This document shows positions 18,801-26,555 of a stretch of DNA of 64,000 nt, piece by piece. Position numbers and translations under genes: made by a program. Source of the DNA: Alteromonas sp047556435. Lineage in GTDB: Bacteria > Pseudomonadota > Gammaproteobacteria > Enterobacterales > Alteromonadaceae. The stretch spans positions 744,001-808,000 of the forward strand of contig NZ_CP180210.1 of the NCBI RefSeq assembly GCF_047556435.1, given 5' to 3'. Positions within the stretch are counted from its first letter, which is position 1, and each line of letters starts with the position of its first letter. The notes below the pieces were generated by a model. The model was given only the letters and a program-made list of their open reading frames with translations. It was not told the origin of the DNA and did not search any database.

Positions 18801-20412
18801 AGACGAAACAATTATCACCAGTAATGACGCTTTTACTGAGTTTACGGGATACTCACTTAGCGACATTATTGGTAAAAAGCCAACGTTACTGGCGTCTGGA
18901 CAGCATACTGACGAGTTCTACGACAACATGCTCAATACCCTGGAAGAAAAAGGGTATTGGCAGGGTGAAATTATCAATCAGCATAAAAACGGTCAGGAAA
19001 TCCCAATGTGGGTGACGATCAATAAAGTGCGTGATGCCGATGGTGAACACCAGAATTACGTAGCGACTTATAGCGATGTTAATGAAATCAAGGGCGTACA
19101 GAAAAAAATAGAATTCCTGGCTACTCATGATGAACTGACCAAGCTGCCAAATCGCAGTGTCATGACTGAGCGTCTGAACTTTATGATCAGCAATGCCAGC
19201 CGTGCCGGAGCGCGCTGTGGTGTGATGTTCATTGACCTGGATGACTTTAAGCAGGTGAATGATAACCTGGGTCATAATGTGGGAGACGCATTATTAAAAC
19301 AGGTGACCCGGCGATTACAAACCTGCACCCGCGATACTGATATGCTGGCCCGGTTAGGAGGCGATGAATTTGTTGCCCTGATACCTGCTAACGATCTCAG
19401 TGAAGTGGACGATGTGGCAAAGCGCATCATAGAGCTTATCGATATGCCATTCGATATTCACGAGCATGAGCTTCGGATTTCAGCAAGTGTGGGCATCGCC
19501 GTGTATCCAAACGATGGTGAAAACCATCAGTCTTTGCTGAAACATGCTGACGAGGCGATGTACATCGCCAAGAAAAAAGGACGCAACCAGTACCAATATT
19601 TTACTCAGCAGATGAAAGATGAGGCTGACAAACGCGTTAAGGTTGAAGAGGCAATACGAGGTGCGTTATCCAATGACAGTTTCGAAGTATTACTGCAGCC
19701 ACAGGTAGAAGTACTGACTGGCGTAGTCGTTGGGGCTGAAGCGCTGTTGCGCAGTGATGATGACATACTGAAGTCATTACCAGCCTCACAGTTGATTGAA
19801 ATTGCAGAGAAAAGTAAGCTCATTGATAGTGTAGGCATGCTGGCGCTGGAGAAGGTGATTCAGCTTGTTGCACGAAAAGACAGTGACGGTATCGAGTTGC
19901 CGCAGATATCAGTTAATATTTCTACGAAGCAATTAAAGCAGGCTGACTTCGCATCCGGCGTGGCTGACATGCTGAAAACGCATAAAGTGCCGTCCAGCGC
20001 GATTAAATTTGAGATAGCAGAGAACGCACTGCTCAATCGCATGGAGAAGATCAAAGGTACATTGCAAGAGTTGTCCGATATGGGAATTGAGCTCAGTGTC
20101 GACGACTTTGCTTTAAATCAGTCTTCACTTATTTACCTACGCAAGCTTCGTATTAATGAAATCAAGATAGATCGTGACTTTATAAAGAATATTGCAGAGG
20201 ACGACGATAGTCGTGTGTTAACTCAGGCATTTATTAAAATGGGGGCTGCGATGGGGTTGAAAGTGGTTGCAGAAGGCGTCGAGGAGGAAAGGCAGTTTAC
20301 CATTTTGAAGGAGTCAGAATGTGAGATTGCTCAAGGCTATTACTTCAATGAGCCCATGTCGCCGGACGCGTTTATGGATTTGCTTAAAAAATCACGTAAC
20401 CCGTCAACATGA
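15868..20412 (+). CDS. CheB-CheR-PAS-GGDEF-EAL multidomain signalling protein
   Basis: 1514 residues. Rough domain order: CheB methylesterase (20-205; GSSAGG nucleophile, GTGNDG), CheR methyltransferase (230-485; VAGCATGEEAYS SAM site, FRNVLIYF), a long Glu-rich heptad coiled coil (637-715), three PAS-like domains (about 725-1080), GGDEF (1085-1245) and EAL (1260-1505). The diguanylate cyclase motif ARLGGDEF is intact and has an RxxD I-site five residues before it. The EAL part keeps EALLR, FEIAEN and AEGVE, but the loop normally DDFGTGYSS reads DDFALNQSS. There is no membrane segment. Start at GTG 15868; ATG 15889 is an alternative. It overlaps the phytochrome gene by four bases. Confidence 0.9.
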   Translation: MKGRTDKMEMDTEKAEKHSQKAPFVVGVGSSAGGIEALIGLVAGLPDDLNASLIVAQHLSPSHKSQMADILARETTFPVKEISHGMVVEKNTVYVGPPGHHILYRNGTLHLETEPAEIAPKPAVNLLFESLADELGDHAIGVVLSGTGNDGARGLKAIKGVGGFALVQDPRSSKYDGMPQSALETVDVDKILEPEDIGQEIAHISQNFARSFFPPSEEARAELMSALYNKIREATKIDFSFYKQSTLLRRVNRRLIATQKNSLTEYLAYLEKHPEEVTALAKELLISVTDFFRDKHAFKAIRGYIADIIERKGETDNVRVWVAGCATGEEAYSIGILFLEEIEVQSKACKLQIFATDIDDHALAVARKGAYSPHAVNSLDTELVDKYFKLTNYAYYPNKKLRDSITFSRQDITRDPPFLHVDMVSFRNVLIYFNNDLQHRVLSLFRYSLVDDGVLFLGKSESIGLKEEFFVPLDRRSRIFKVSENTKPPVVPKMLKSSMPAPRVKEAVSNSYERIFTNAVLEEFGPSILINSRFSVLHSYGRLKPFINFPSGVPELNLSKLITPEFSAELISAMNKAKRTGDISLSRSRKVEADHQRPWMLAVIPLEKRDAEHYLINFREAESATPVEDNSDYDTDNADVAELIAAREQLQTLTEEMAASAEEMQALNEEVQAANEELQANNEELEATNEELQATNEELISVNEESMKKSSEVAAINNELESVYNTLDFPILVFDTDLRLNRTNDAANRRFHLNNGSYQRMFGDLNLPDYFEDIGRRIGNTLQTGAKTNIVIKPTSSETYNVFVTPVFNNRHRITGAILVIIDNSELVMAHERIEKSQEQLLSIMNNSLAVVALKDNSGRYEFVNARFEDIFGVEAKDVLGKTDLQLFERDVAISFREKDLDTMRTLTPIKTVDDFDLGRGRIVLESVRFPIFDAEGTIKSICTQATDITKNRHANEQLKLAGKLFDRVGEAILITDKDETIITSNDAFTEFTGYSLSDIIGKKPTLLASGQHTDEFYDNMLNTLEEKGYWQGEIINQHKNGQEIPMWVTINKVRDADGEHQNYVATYSDVNEIKGVQKKIEFLATHDELTKLPNRSVMTERLNFMISNASRAGARCGVMFIDLDDFKQVNDNLGHNVGDALLKQVTRRLQTCTRDTDMLARLGGDEFVALIPANDLSEVDDVAKRIIELIDMPFDIHEHELRISASVGIAVYPNDGENHQSLLKHADEAMYIAKKKGRNQYQYFTQQMKDEADKRVKVEEAIRGALSNDSFEVLLQPQVEVLTGVVVGAEALLRSDDDILKSLPASQLIEIAEKSKLIDSVGMLALEKVIQLVARKDSDGIELPQISVNISTKQLKQADFASGVADMLKTHKVPSSAIKFEIAENALLNRMEKIKGTLQELSDMGIELSVDDFALNQSSLIYLRKLRINEIKIDRDFIKNIAEDDDSRVLTQAFIKMGAAMGLKVVAEGVEEERQFTILKESECEIAQGYYFNEPMSPDAFMDLLKKSRNPST

Positions 20413-21929
20413 GTGATGCCAAGCACGCTCAGTTGAGCAGCACAGATATTGTTGCTAACTGTGAAAAGGAACAGCTCCATTTAAGCGGACAAATACAAAA
20501 CTTTGGCGCGCTCTTGGTGGCAGATAGCGAATCAATGCAGATCCGCTATGTCAGTGACAATACTAATGACATTTTGGGTATCAAGGCCGAAACACTTGTG
20601 GGTCAGTCACTTTCAGAGCAAACCTGGTTCGATACAGCACTGTGCTCTGAGGTTGGAAGAAGTGAAGGTGCTCGTGTATGCCGGTTTGATCACCGCATCG
20701 GGAGCAAAAAGGTCAATCTGCGGGTTTTGCGTGGAGAGAATACCTTTGTCGTAGAAGCTGAACCAGTGAATCTGCAGGGGAGCAACTGGTCCTTGTCTGA
20801 ACTCAGAGCGATACTTTACCCTCCCACGCATACCGAATGGAAAGCAAAAGATTACTGGGAGAAGTTGCTCACCGCCATTTCGTCAGTCTTGCCCTTTCAT
20901 CGTTTGCTGCTTTATCGGTTTGAAGATGACTGGACAGGCGAGGTGATTTCAGAGCACGCAAGAAAGGATGATGTTGAGTACCTTGGCCTCAAGTTCCCAG
21001 CGTCAGATATTCCTCAGATTGCACGCAAGATGTACTTTGAAAACCCCTCACGGCTAATTGACCATGTTGATCAGCCGCCGGTAGACATTCTGGGTGACAG
21101 TGATACTCCCCCCGACCTGACGTGGTCTGACCTGCGTAGCGTGTCACCGGTTCACGCCCAGTATCTTAGGAACATGGGCATAACGACATCCTTCTCTATA
21201 CCGGTGATACTTTCAGGAAATTTGTGGGGGATTGTGTCGTGTCATCATCCATCGCATCTGCATGTTGATGCACAAAGCCGTTACCAGTCTGAACAGCTTG
21301 TTAAACATTTCTGCTCGATTTATGCCACTTTTCTGTCACGTCAGCGCCTGTCACTGTTGTCGACAATCGACGACAAGATTAACAGTATTACCGCGCAGAT
21401 GTCGTTACTTGATGGTTCGGGCGAGGCGTTGACTCTGCTACTGAATGAAACGACGGTAACCTGCAGCGGCACCTTTTCAGCGGTAGTCATGAATGGCAGC
21501 TGGACCTGTTCTACCGGTGATGCAGATATTCCACTGCTAAACAAAATCGACAAGTATTTTCGACAAGACACCTCAGATTATATCCTCAGTAATACCAATA
21601 TTCGCTTATTGCAAGGTCTGGAGGCCATAGACGAAGGGGATGTCAGAGGCGTGATGGTGATAAAGCTGGATCATTCACGCGATAATACCCGATTATACAT
21701 TTTTCGCAGACCGGAAAAGCAATTAGTAGAGTGGGCCGGTAACCCTGACAAGAGCAAAGCTCAAGTGAGTGAAACCGGCTCGTTGTCTCCCCGCCAGTCG
21801 TTTGAAAAATGGACAGAAGTGAAAGGAGAGGCATCGTTACCCTGGTCTAAGTCTGACTTTCTGTTTGCGAAGAAAGCGCGCGTAGGCCTGATGCGATTCT
21901 TCAATCAGATTCGCAGTAACCACGTCTAA
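20409..21929 (+). CDS. Bacteriophytochrome photosensory core (PAS-GAF-PHY) without output domain
   Basis: 506 residues. The PAS domain begins with Cys18 in NCEKEQLHLSGQIQNFGA, the position of the biliverdin-binding Cys of bacterial phytochromes. The GAF domain has PASDIPQIAR (near 197), the conserved His in SPVHAQYLRNMG, and GIVSCHH (near 276). The PHY tongue shows PRQSF (near 461) and WTEVKGEASLPW. All chromophore-pocket hallmarks are present. The protein ends about 40 residues after the tongue motif, where a histidine kinase would normally begin, so it has no visible output domain. Its ATG overlaps the TGA of the preceding multidomain gene, implying coupled translation. No heme oxygenase gene is in the window. 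Confidence 0.9.
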   Translation: MSDAKHAQLSSTDIVANCEKEQLHLSGQIQNFGALLVADSESMQIRYVSDNTNDILGIKAETLVGQSLSEQTWFDTALCSEVGRSEGARVCRFDHRIGSKKVNLRVLRGENTFVVEAEPVNLQGSNWSLSELRAILYPPTHTEWKAKDYWEKLLTAISSVLPFHRLLLYRFEDDWTGEVISEHARKDDVEYLGLKFPASDIPQIARKMYFENPSRLIDHVDQPPVDILGDSDTPPDLTWSDLRSVSPVHAQYLRNMGITTSFSIPVILSGNLWGIVSCHHPSHLHVDAQSRYQSEQLVKHFCSIYATFLSRQRLSLLSTIDDKINSITAQMSLLDGSGEALTLLLNETTVTCSGTFSAVVMNGSWTCSTGDADIPLLNKIDKYFRQDTSDYILSNTNIRLLQGLEAIDEGDVRGVMVIKLDHSRDNTRLYIFRRPEKQLVEWAGNPDKSKAQVSETGSLSPRQSFEKWTEVKGEASLPWSKSDFLFAKKARVGLMRFFNQIRSNHV

Positions 21930-21959
21930 GACCAAGTGCACAACACGTCTGGGATAGCT

Positions 21960-22640
21960 ATGACACTAACAACAACTGTCACGTCTGCAACTCGCGTTAT
22001 TTTGTTCGATCACGACGGCACACTCATCGATTCTGAAGCGACACATTTTCAGCTGTGGCAAGAGGTGCTTTCCCCGTACGGGATAACGCTGGACGAAAAT
22101 TTTTACTGTGCAGAAATGGCCGGGATACCGGTAAACCAGAACGCGAAAGATGTGGTCAGACACTTTGCAATGGATGTGAACCCGCAGGTGCTTGCCAATG
22201 CCAAGCACGCCAAAACCAGGGGGTTCTTGCAGTCTCAGGCGTTCCCGCTAATGCCTTATGCGAAAGAAGCCCTGGCGGCGTGTGCAGAGGCCGGGTATAC
22301 ATTGGGAATTGTTACCGGTGGGAGCGGGCTGTCGGTACAACGAACGCTTAAAGCGTATGGCTTCGAACAATGGATCCAGGTCGTAGTCGCGGCAGAAGAC
22401 GTTGAGCAAAGCAAGCCTGCACCTGATTGTTACCTGAAGGCGGCTGCGCAACTCGGCGCGAATAGCCAACACTGTATCGCCGTGGAAGATACGCAACATG
22501 GCCTGGAAGCTGCTGTGAATGCGGGAATGCGCTGTGTCGTCGTGCCAACATCGCATTCAGAAAAGCACGATTTTAGTAGTGCAACCTCACGTTACAACTC
22601 ACTTCGAGAATGGGTTGAGGCGGAGATACGTTCGCAGTAA
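21960..22640 (+). CDS. HAD-superfamily phosphatase, beta-phosphoglucomutase-like
   Basis: 226 residues from the ATG at 21960 (GGGA five bases upstream; an in-frame GTG at 21936 is the alternative). HAD motifs are DHDGTLIDS, IVTGGSG, SKPAPDCYL and AVEDTQHGLEAA, with a helical cap inserted after motif I as in the beta-PGM/phosphoglycolate phosphatase subfamily. Substrate is probably a small phosphorylated metabolite, but cannot be named from sequence. It starts 30 bases after the phytochrome gene on the same strand, so it may be the third gene of that operon. Confidence 0.8.
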   Translation: MTLTTTVTSATRVILFDHDGTLIDSEATHFQLWQEVLSPYGITLDENFYCAEMAGIPVNQNAKDVVRHFAMDVNPQVLANAKHAKTRGFLQSQAFPLMPYAKEALAACAEAGYTLGIVTGGSGLSVQRTLKAYGFEQWIQVVVAAEDVEQSKPAPDCYLKAAAQLGANSQHCIAVEDTQHGLEAAVNAGMRCVVVPTSHSEKHDFSSATSRYNSLREWVEAEIRSQ

Positions 22641-22760
22641 CCGTTTGAAAAAAGAACTTTTATACGCTTAACGGGTCTACAGCCTCGATGTAGACGTTGC
22701 AAATTTTATGCTCATGACAAAAAATACCCCTTATTCGCCTGACTCCCGGACACTGCTTCA

Positions 22761-24065
22761 ATGATTTTTCGCACGCTACTTGCTGTTATGGCGTTGCTGT
22801 TCGTTCTGTTGGTGACAGCGGTTTTATTTATTGTCGAGAAAGATCCCCTGGTCAATGCGTCTGCCCCGGAACAGGTAAATAATGCCGAAACGGTAAATGC
22901 ATTACTGGCGCAGCTGGAGCGCAGTTTGAAAGACCGCCACCAAAGCCAGCAACTGACCATCACCGAGTCGCAATTTGATTCTCTTGTTGGCTTTGTTCAA
23001 CGTGCCACTTCAGACTTTCGCGGCCAGGTGAATATAACCCCTGAGGTTAGCGCTATTTATCTTACCTTGGCACTGCCTTACACCCGCGGACACGGCTTCC
23101 TGAACGTAAGCATTGCGGTGTTACCCGGAGACAGGTTGATTATTGATAAAGTTAGCCTGGGGGATCTTACGCTTCCCGGATCGCTGGCTATTGGTATCGC
23201 CGAATGGCTGGTAAACACCTGGACCCAAAGTGATATTGCCACCTATGCACGCGCCCAGGTCGAGCAGGTGTCGATGACCCATGATGATGTGACGCTGAGT
23301 CTTGCGCCCCTTGATGGCTTATTAAAACGTCTTAATGAGGTGAAGAACGGGTTAACGGTGGAACAGGATACCGAATTACGCGATCTGACTGCGTATTATC
23401 TGCGTTATATTTCCTGGCAGGATTTGTCCATTGATACACAGTCGCACTCTCTTGCTGACTATTTGCAACTGACGTTGGCACGGGCTGCACAGCGCAGCAC
23501 ATCTGACACCGCGGTGTTGCATAATAAGGCTGCTATTCTTGCTCTTGCCGTATTTGTTGGTCATCATCGTATTGCGAATTTTGTTGGCGATATTCAACCG
23601 GACGCCGAGCGCGCGCTAAAGCCTGCCAAACCAGCACTCCTTCGTGGCCGCGAAGATCTGGCTCGACATTTTATCATTTCTGCCGCGCTGAAGTTATTGT
23701 CTGAGCAGGGGGTATCTCTGGCCATCGGCGAGTTTAAAGAACTGATGGACAGGGCGATGGGAGGCAGTGGGTATAGTTTTGTCGACCTCGCTGCTGATAT
23801 GGCAGGCGTCGAGTTTGCCGCGGTAGCTACCGATCCCGATAAAGCGGCAGAGGTGCAGCACCTGATTGGTTCTGTGAGTAATGAAGATTTATTTATGCCA
23901 CCTGTAGAAGGACTGCCGGAAGGACTGAGTAAGCGTAAATTCGAAGAGGTTTACGGTCGGGTAGACAGCGACAAGTACCTTCAGGAAGTCAATGAAATAA
24001 AACAGCGCCTTAAGGCTATGGCTCTTTACGCTGACTCGCGAGGCGAACAAAGCCACATCGAGTAG
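22761..24065 (+). CDS. Uncharacterised membrane-anchored protein, 434 aa
   Basis: One strong hydrophobic segment spans residues 4-24, then about 410 mostly polar residues, so the bulk should be periplasmic with an N-terminal anchor or signal. Residues 65-200 alternate as beta-strand-like segments (QLTITESQFDSLVGFV, AIYLTLALPY, LNVSIAVLPGDRLIIDKV); the rest looks helical. No catalytic or metal motif is evident. It lies 120 bases after the HAD gene. I do not recognise a characterised family; it resembles conserved hypothetical proteins of marine gammaproteobacteria. Confidence 0.7.
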   Translation: MIFRTLLAVMALLFVLLVTAVLFIVEKDPLVNASAPEQVNNAETVNALLAQLERSLKDRHQSQQLTITESQFDSLVGFVQRATSDFRGQVNITPEVSAIYLTLALPYTRGHGFLNVSIAVLPGDRLIIDKVSLGDLTLPGSLAIGIAEWLVNTWTQSDIATYARAQVEQVSMTHDDVTLSLAPLDGLLKRLNEVKNGLTVEQDTELRDLTAYYLRYISWQDLSIDTQSHSLADYLQLTLARAAQRSTSDTAVLHNKAAILALAVFVGHHRIANFVGDIQPDAERALKPAKPALLRGREDLARHFIISAALKLLSEQGVSLAIGEFKELMDRAMGGSGYSFVDLAADMAGVEFAAVATDPDKAAEVQHLIGSVSNEDLFMPPVEGLPEGLSKRKFEEVYGRVDSDKYLQEVNEIKQRLKAMALYADSRGEQSHIE

Positions 24066-24262
24066 CCGCGTTGAAAGCCCAGGAGTATCGACCGACTCCT
24101 GACAGGCAGAACACTGCGTAAATTGGCGATGTAAAAGTCATCGAGCAGCGCGCTACCGGGCGCTTTGCTCGTTGTAATGATTATGCATATACGGCTTTCA
24201 GAGCCACAAAAAGCTTCATAATGCGCTGACATATGCAGCGCCAGGGCCAGACCGAAATAGTC

Positions 24263-24577
24263 TTATCCTTTATTCAGTGTGGCCTGAAAATGAGCCAGTG
24301 TAGTCAGCATCATTTCTATCTTTTTCACCAGATCTGGTAGGGCGACTTTGGCCTCGTCTTCATTCGTTTCTTTGAGTGCCTGCCAGTCGCGGGTTACTTC
24401 TTCAACATAAGGGCCAAACCGCTTGGCTTGTGTACTAAACCCGGCTTCTGCAGGAAAAATCGCGGCAAATTTGCCTTTTTGGTCTTGCTGAAGGCGGTCA
24501 AGCGCCTGATCGGCATCAATGGATTTGCGATACAATGTTTGAATGGTGTCCTGAAGCTGTTGATGAATTTCTTGCAT
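24263..24577 (-). CDS. Small helical protein, 104 aa, function unknown
   Basis: The start is placed at the ATG at 24577 (MQEIHQQLQDTIQTLYRK); the longer frame overlaps the divergent small gene and its N-terminus looks non-coding. The product is a charged, probably all-helical protein with no membrane segment or Cys. It is divergent from the YjfB-like gene with about 116 bases between starts, an arrangement that could allow shared regulation. I recognise no functional family. Confidence 0.6.
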   Translation of the reverse strand: MQEIHQQLQDTIQTLYRKSIDADQALDRLQQDQKGKFAAIFPAEAGFSTQAKRFGPYVEEVTRDWQALKETNEDEAKVALPDLVKKIEMMLTTLAHFQATLNKG

Positions 24578-24693
24578 GCGATTCCTGAAATATGAAAAAA
24601 AATCTAAAGATTGTTTAGTGCCTGTCGATAACAGGAGAAGTGGGCAATTCTGCCTACTTTTTAACTTTGCGACAAGCAACAAAGGAAACTGGT

Positions 24694-24885
24694 ATGGATC
24701 TACAAGGTGCAAACACCTCTGGAACGTCCGGTGCGTCACTTGAGTTGGCTTCTCTTAAAATGGCTAAAAACCAGCAAAAACAAGAGGGACAAGCGACGCT
24801 TCAGCTGCTGGAATCAGCCGCTGACGTACCAAAAAGCACTTCGGCAAATCCTGCGATAGGTGCCAACATTAATACCTTCGCGTAA
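24694..24885 (+). CDS. YjfB-like putative motility protein, 63 aa
   Basis: ATG at 24694 with AAGGA seven bases upstream. The sequence (MDLQGANTSG at the start, then LKMAKNQQKQEGQATLQLL) fits the short YjfB-type putative motility family: an M-D-x-x-G start, an alternating polar/Ala helix and a conserved LQLLESA stretch. The function of the family is unproven. Its stop lies one base before the end of the convergent epmB, so the two transcripts meet. Confidence 0.6.
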   Translation: MDLQGANTSGTSGASLELASLKMAKNQQKQEGQATLQLLESAADVPKSTSANPAIGANINTFA

Positions 24886-24886
24886 A

Positions 24887-25912
24887 TTACGGGTGCAGAC
24901 GTAAGTCTATTGGCGTTTTGCCAGGCTGGCCGCCGATTTCTCTGACGAGTTTCGGGACCAGAAAACCTGGCAGACGTCTTATCACGTCGCGCATCAGTAC
25001 AGTCGCGTCTTCATCATCCACAAAGAAATGTCCGGCACCCTGCACTTTGTCCAGTACATGCAGGTAATAGGGTAAAATTCCCGCTTCGAACACGGCTTCA
25101 TTCAGCGCCACCTGCGAGTCAGGCGTATCATTGATTCCCTTAAGCAATACCGCTTGGTTGAGTAGGGTGACTCCCGCTTGTTGTAATGGCAGTAAGCGCG
25201 CACGCAAAGAGTCGCTGACTTCATTGGCGTGGTTAATATGTAACACCATGAGGCGCTGCAGTGGCAGGTTGGTAAACCAGCTTACAAACTCGTCATCGAT
25301 TCGCTCGGGAAGCACTACGGGTAACCGCGTGTGAATGCGTAAACGTTTTACGTGCGGGATGTTGGCAATTTCTTCTGCCAGCCACTTAAGTTGGGCGTCT
25401 TTGGCCATTAGCGGATCGCCGCCTGAAAAAATCACTTCATTTATTTCGTTGTGGGCTCGCAGATACGTCAGCGTTTCTTCCCACTGTGACCGGCTTACGC
25501 TGTTATCGGCATAAGGAAAGTGGCGGCGAAAACAATATCGGCAATTTACCGCGCATCCACCACGCACAATCAGCAGTGCCCGGCTTTCATATTTGTGCAA
25601 CAGTCCACGCGCGGCGGTATCGTGCTCCTCCAGCGGATCCTCACTAAATCCCGGTGTTACTACAAACTCGTCCTTTAGTGGCATAACCTGCTTAAACAGC
25701 GGGTCGTTCGGGTTGCCTTTTTCCATCAGCGCAGCGAAATGCCGGGGCACGCGCATGGGAAATAACCGCCTCGCTTTGCTATCCTCGTGATAGGCGTTGA
25801 CGGGCAATTGCAGGTAGCTGAGCAGGTCTTCGGGGTTGGTGAAACTAAAAGCCAACTCTTTTTGCCAGTTATGCTCTACAGCAATCGCTTTTTTAGGTAT
25901 TATTTGCGTCAC
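24887..25912 (-). CDS. epmB: EF-P beta-lysylation protein EpmB (radical SAM lysine 2,3-aminomutase family)
   Basis: 341 residues starting with GTG at 25912. The radical SAM cluster motif is CAVNCRYCFRRHFPY, followed by EVIFSGGDPLMAKD and RLRIHTRLPVVLPER. EpmB converts alpha-lysine to (R)-beta-lysine, the substrate that EpmA attaches to Lys34 of EF-P. It is divergent from efp with only 36 bases between start codons, so their promoters must overlap. All three genes of the modification pathway are adjacent here. Confidence 0.95.
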   Translation of the reverse strand: MTQIIPKKAIAVEHNWQKELAFSFTNPEDLLSYLQLPVNAYHEDSKARRLFPMRVPRHFAALMEKGNPNDPLFKQVMPLKDEFVVTPGFSEDPLEEHDTAARGLLHKYESRALLIVRGGCAVNCRYCFRRHFPYADNSVSRSQWEETLTYLRAHNEINEVIFSGGDPLMAKDAQLKWLAEEIANIPHVKRLRIHTRLPVVLPERIDDEFVSWFTNLPLQRLMVLHINHANEVSDSLRARLLPLQQAGVTLLNQAVLLKGINDTPDSQVALNEAVFEAGILPYYLHVLDKVQGAGHFFVDDEDATVLMRDVIRRLPGFLVPKLVREIGGQPGKTPIDLRLHP

Positions 25913-25948
25913 TTTGTATTTTGCACCTTATGTTTTATCAGAGGATCT

Positions 25949-26518
25949 ATGGCTAATTACAGCACTAACGAGTTCAAAGGCGGCCTGAAAATCATGCTGG
26001 ATGGCGAACCGTGTAACATTCTGGAAAATGAATACGTAAAGCCGGGCAAGGGCCAGGCGTTCAACCGGGTTAAAATTCGCAAACTGATTTCAGGCAAAGT
26101 GCTTGAAAAAACGTTCCGTTCAGGTGAAAGCGTAGAAAGCGCGGATGTCATGGACACCGAGCTTGCCTATCTGTACACCGACGGCGAATTCTACCACTTT
26201 ATGAATAACGAAACATTCGAACAAATCGCTGCGGATGAAAAAGCCGTGGGTGATTCCGTAAAGTGGCTGGTAGAGAATGATGTATGTACCATCACACTGT
26301 GGAATGGCTCTCCAATTACCGTGACGCCACCTAACTTTGTGGAGTTGGAAATTACGGAAACCGATCCGGGTCTGAAAGGCGATACTGCGGGCACCGGCGG
26401 CAAGCCAGCAAAACTTAGCACTGGCGCCGTAGTGCGTGTCCCCTTGTTCGTGCAAACCGGCGAAGTTATCAAGGTCGATACCCGCTCTGGCGAATACGTG
26501 TCACGCGTACAAAAATAA
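25949..26518 (+). CDS. efp: Translation elongation factor P
   Basis: 189 residues from the ATG at 25949, with GAGGA just upstream. The KOW-like N-terminal domain contains the modified lysine, Lys34, in VKPGKGQAF, the variant of the loop used by EpmA-type beta-lysylation. The C-terminal OB domains end with the conserved GEVIKVDTRSGEYVSRV. EF-P relieves ribosome stalling at polyproline stretches. It is flanked by epmB (divergent) and epmA (downstream, 37 bases). Confidence 0.97.
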   Translation: MANYSTNEFKGGLKIMLDGEPCNILENEYVKPGKGQAFNRVKIRKLISGKVLEKTFRSGESVESADVMDTELAYLYTDGEFYHFMNNETFEQIAADEKAVGDSVKWLVENDVCTITLWNGSPITVTPPNFVELEITETDPGLKGDTAGTGGKPAKLSTGAVVRVPLFVQTGEVIKVDTRSGEYVSRVQK

Positions 26519-26525
26519 GTGAATA

Positions 26526-26548
26526 GCGTGCACCTGTCAGGTGCACGC
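26526..26548. promoter_or_regulatory. 23-bp perfect palindrome between efp and epmA
   Basis: Arms GCGTGCACCTG and CAGGTGCACGC flank a single T. It begins eight bases after the efp stop and ends seven bases before the epmA ATG. As RNA it could fold into a compact GC-rich hairpin next to the epmA ribosome site; as DNA it has operator geometry. No T run follows, so it is not a standard terminator. Confidence 0.55.
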
Positions 26549-26555
26549 CACTGCT

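Noticed and set aside
20409..22640. Heme oxygenase or histidine kinase partner for the phytochrome
   Set aside because: Neither was found; the next gene is a HAD phosphatase. Biliverdin and any kinase must come from elsewhere.
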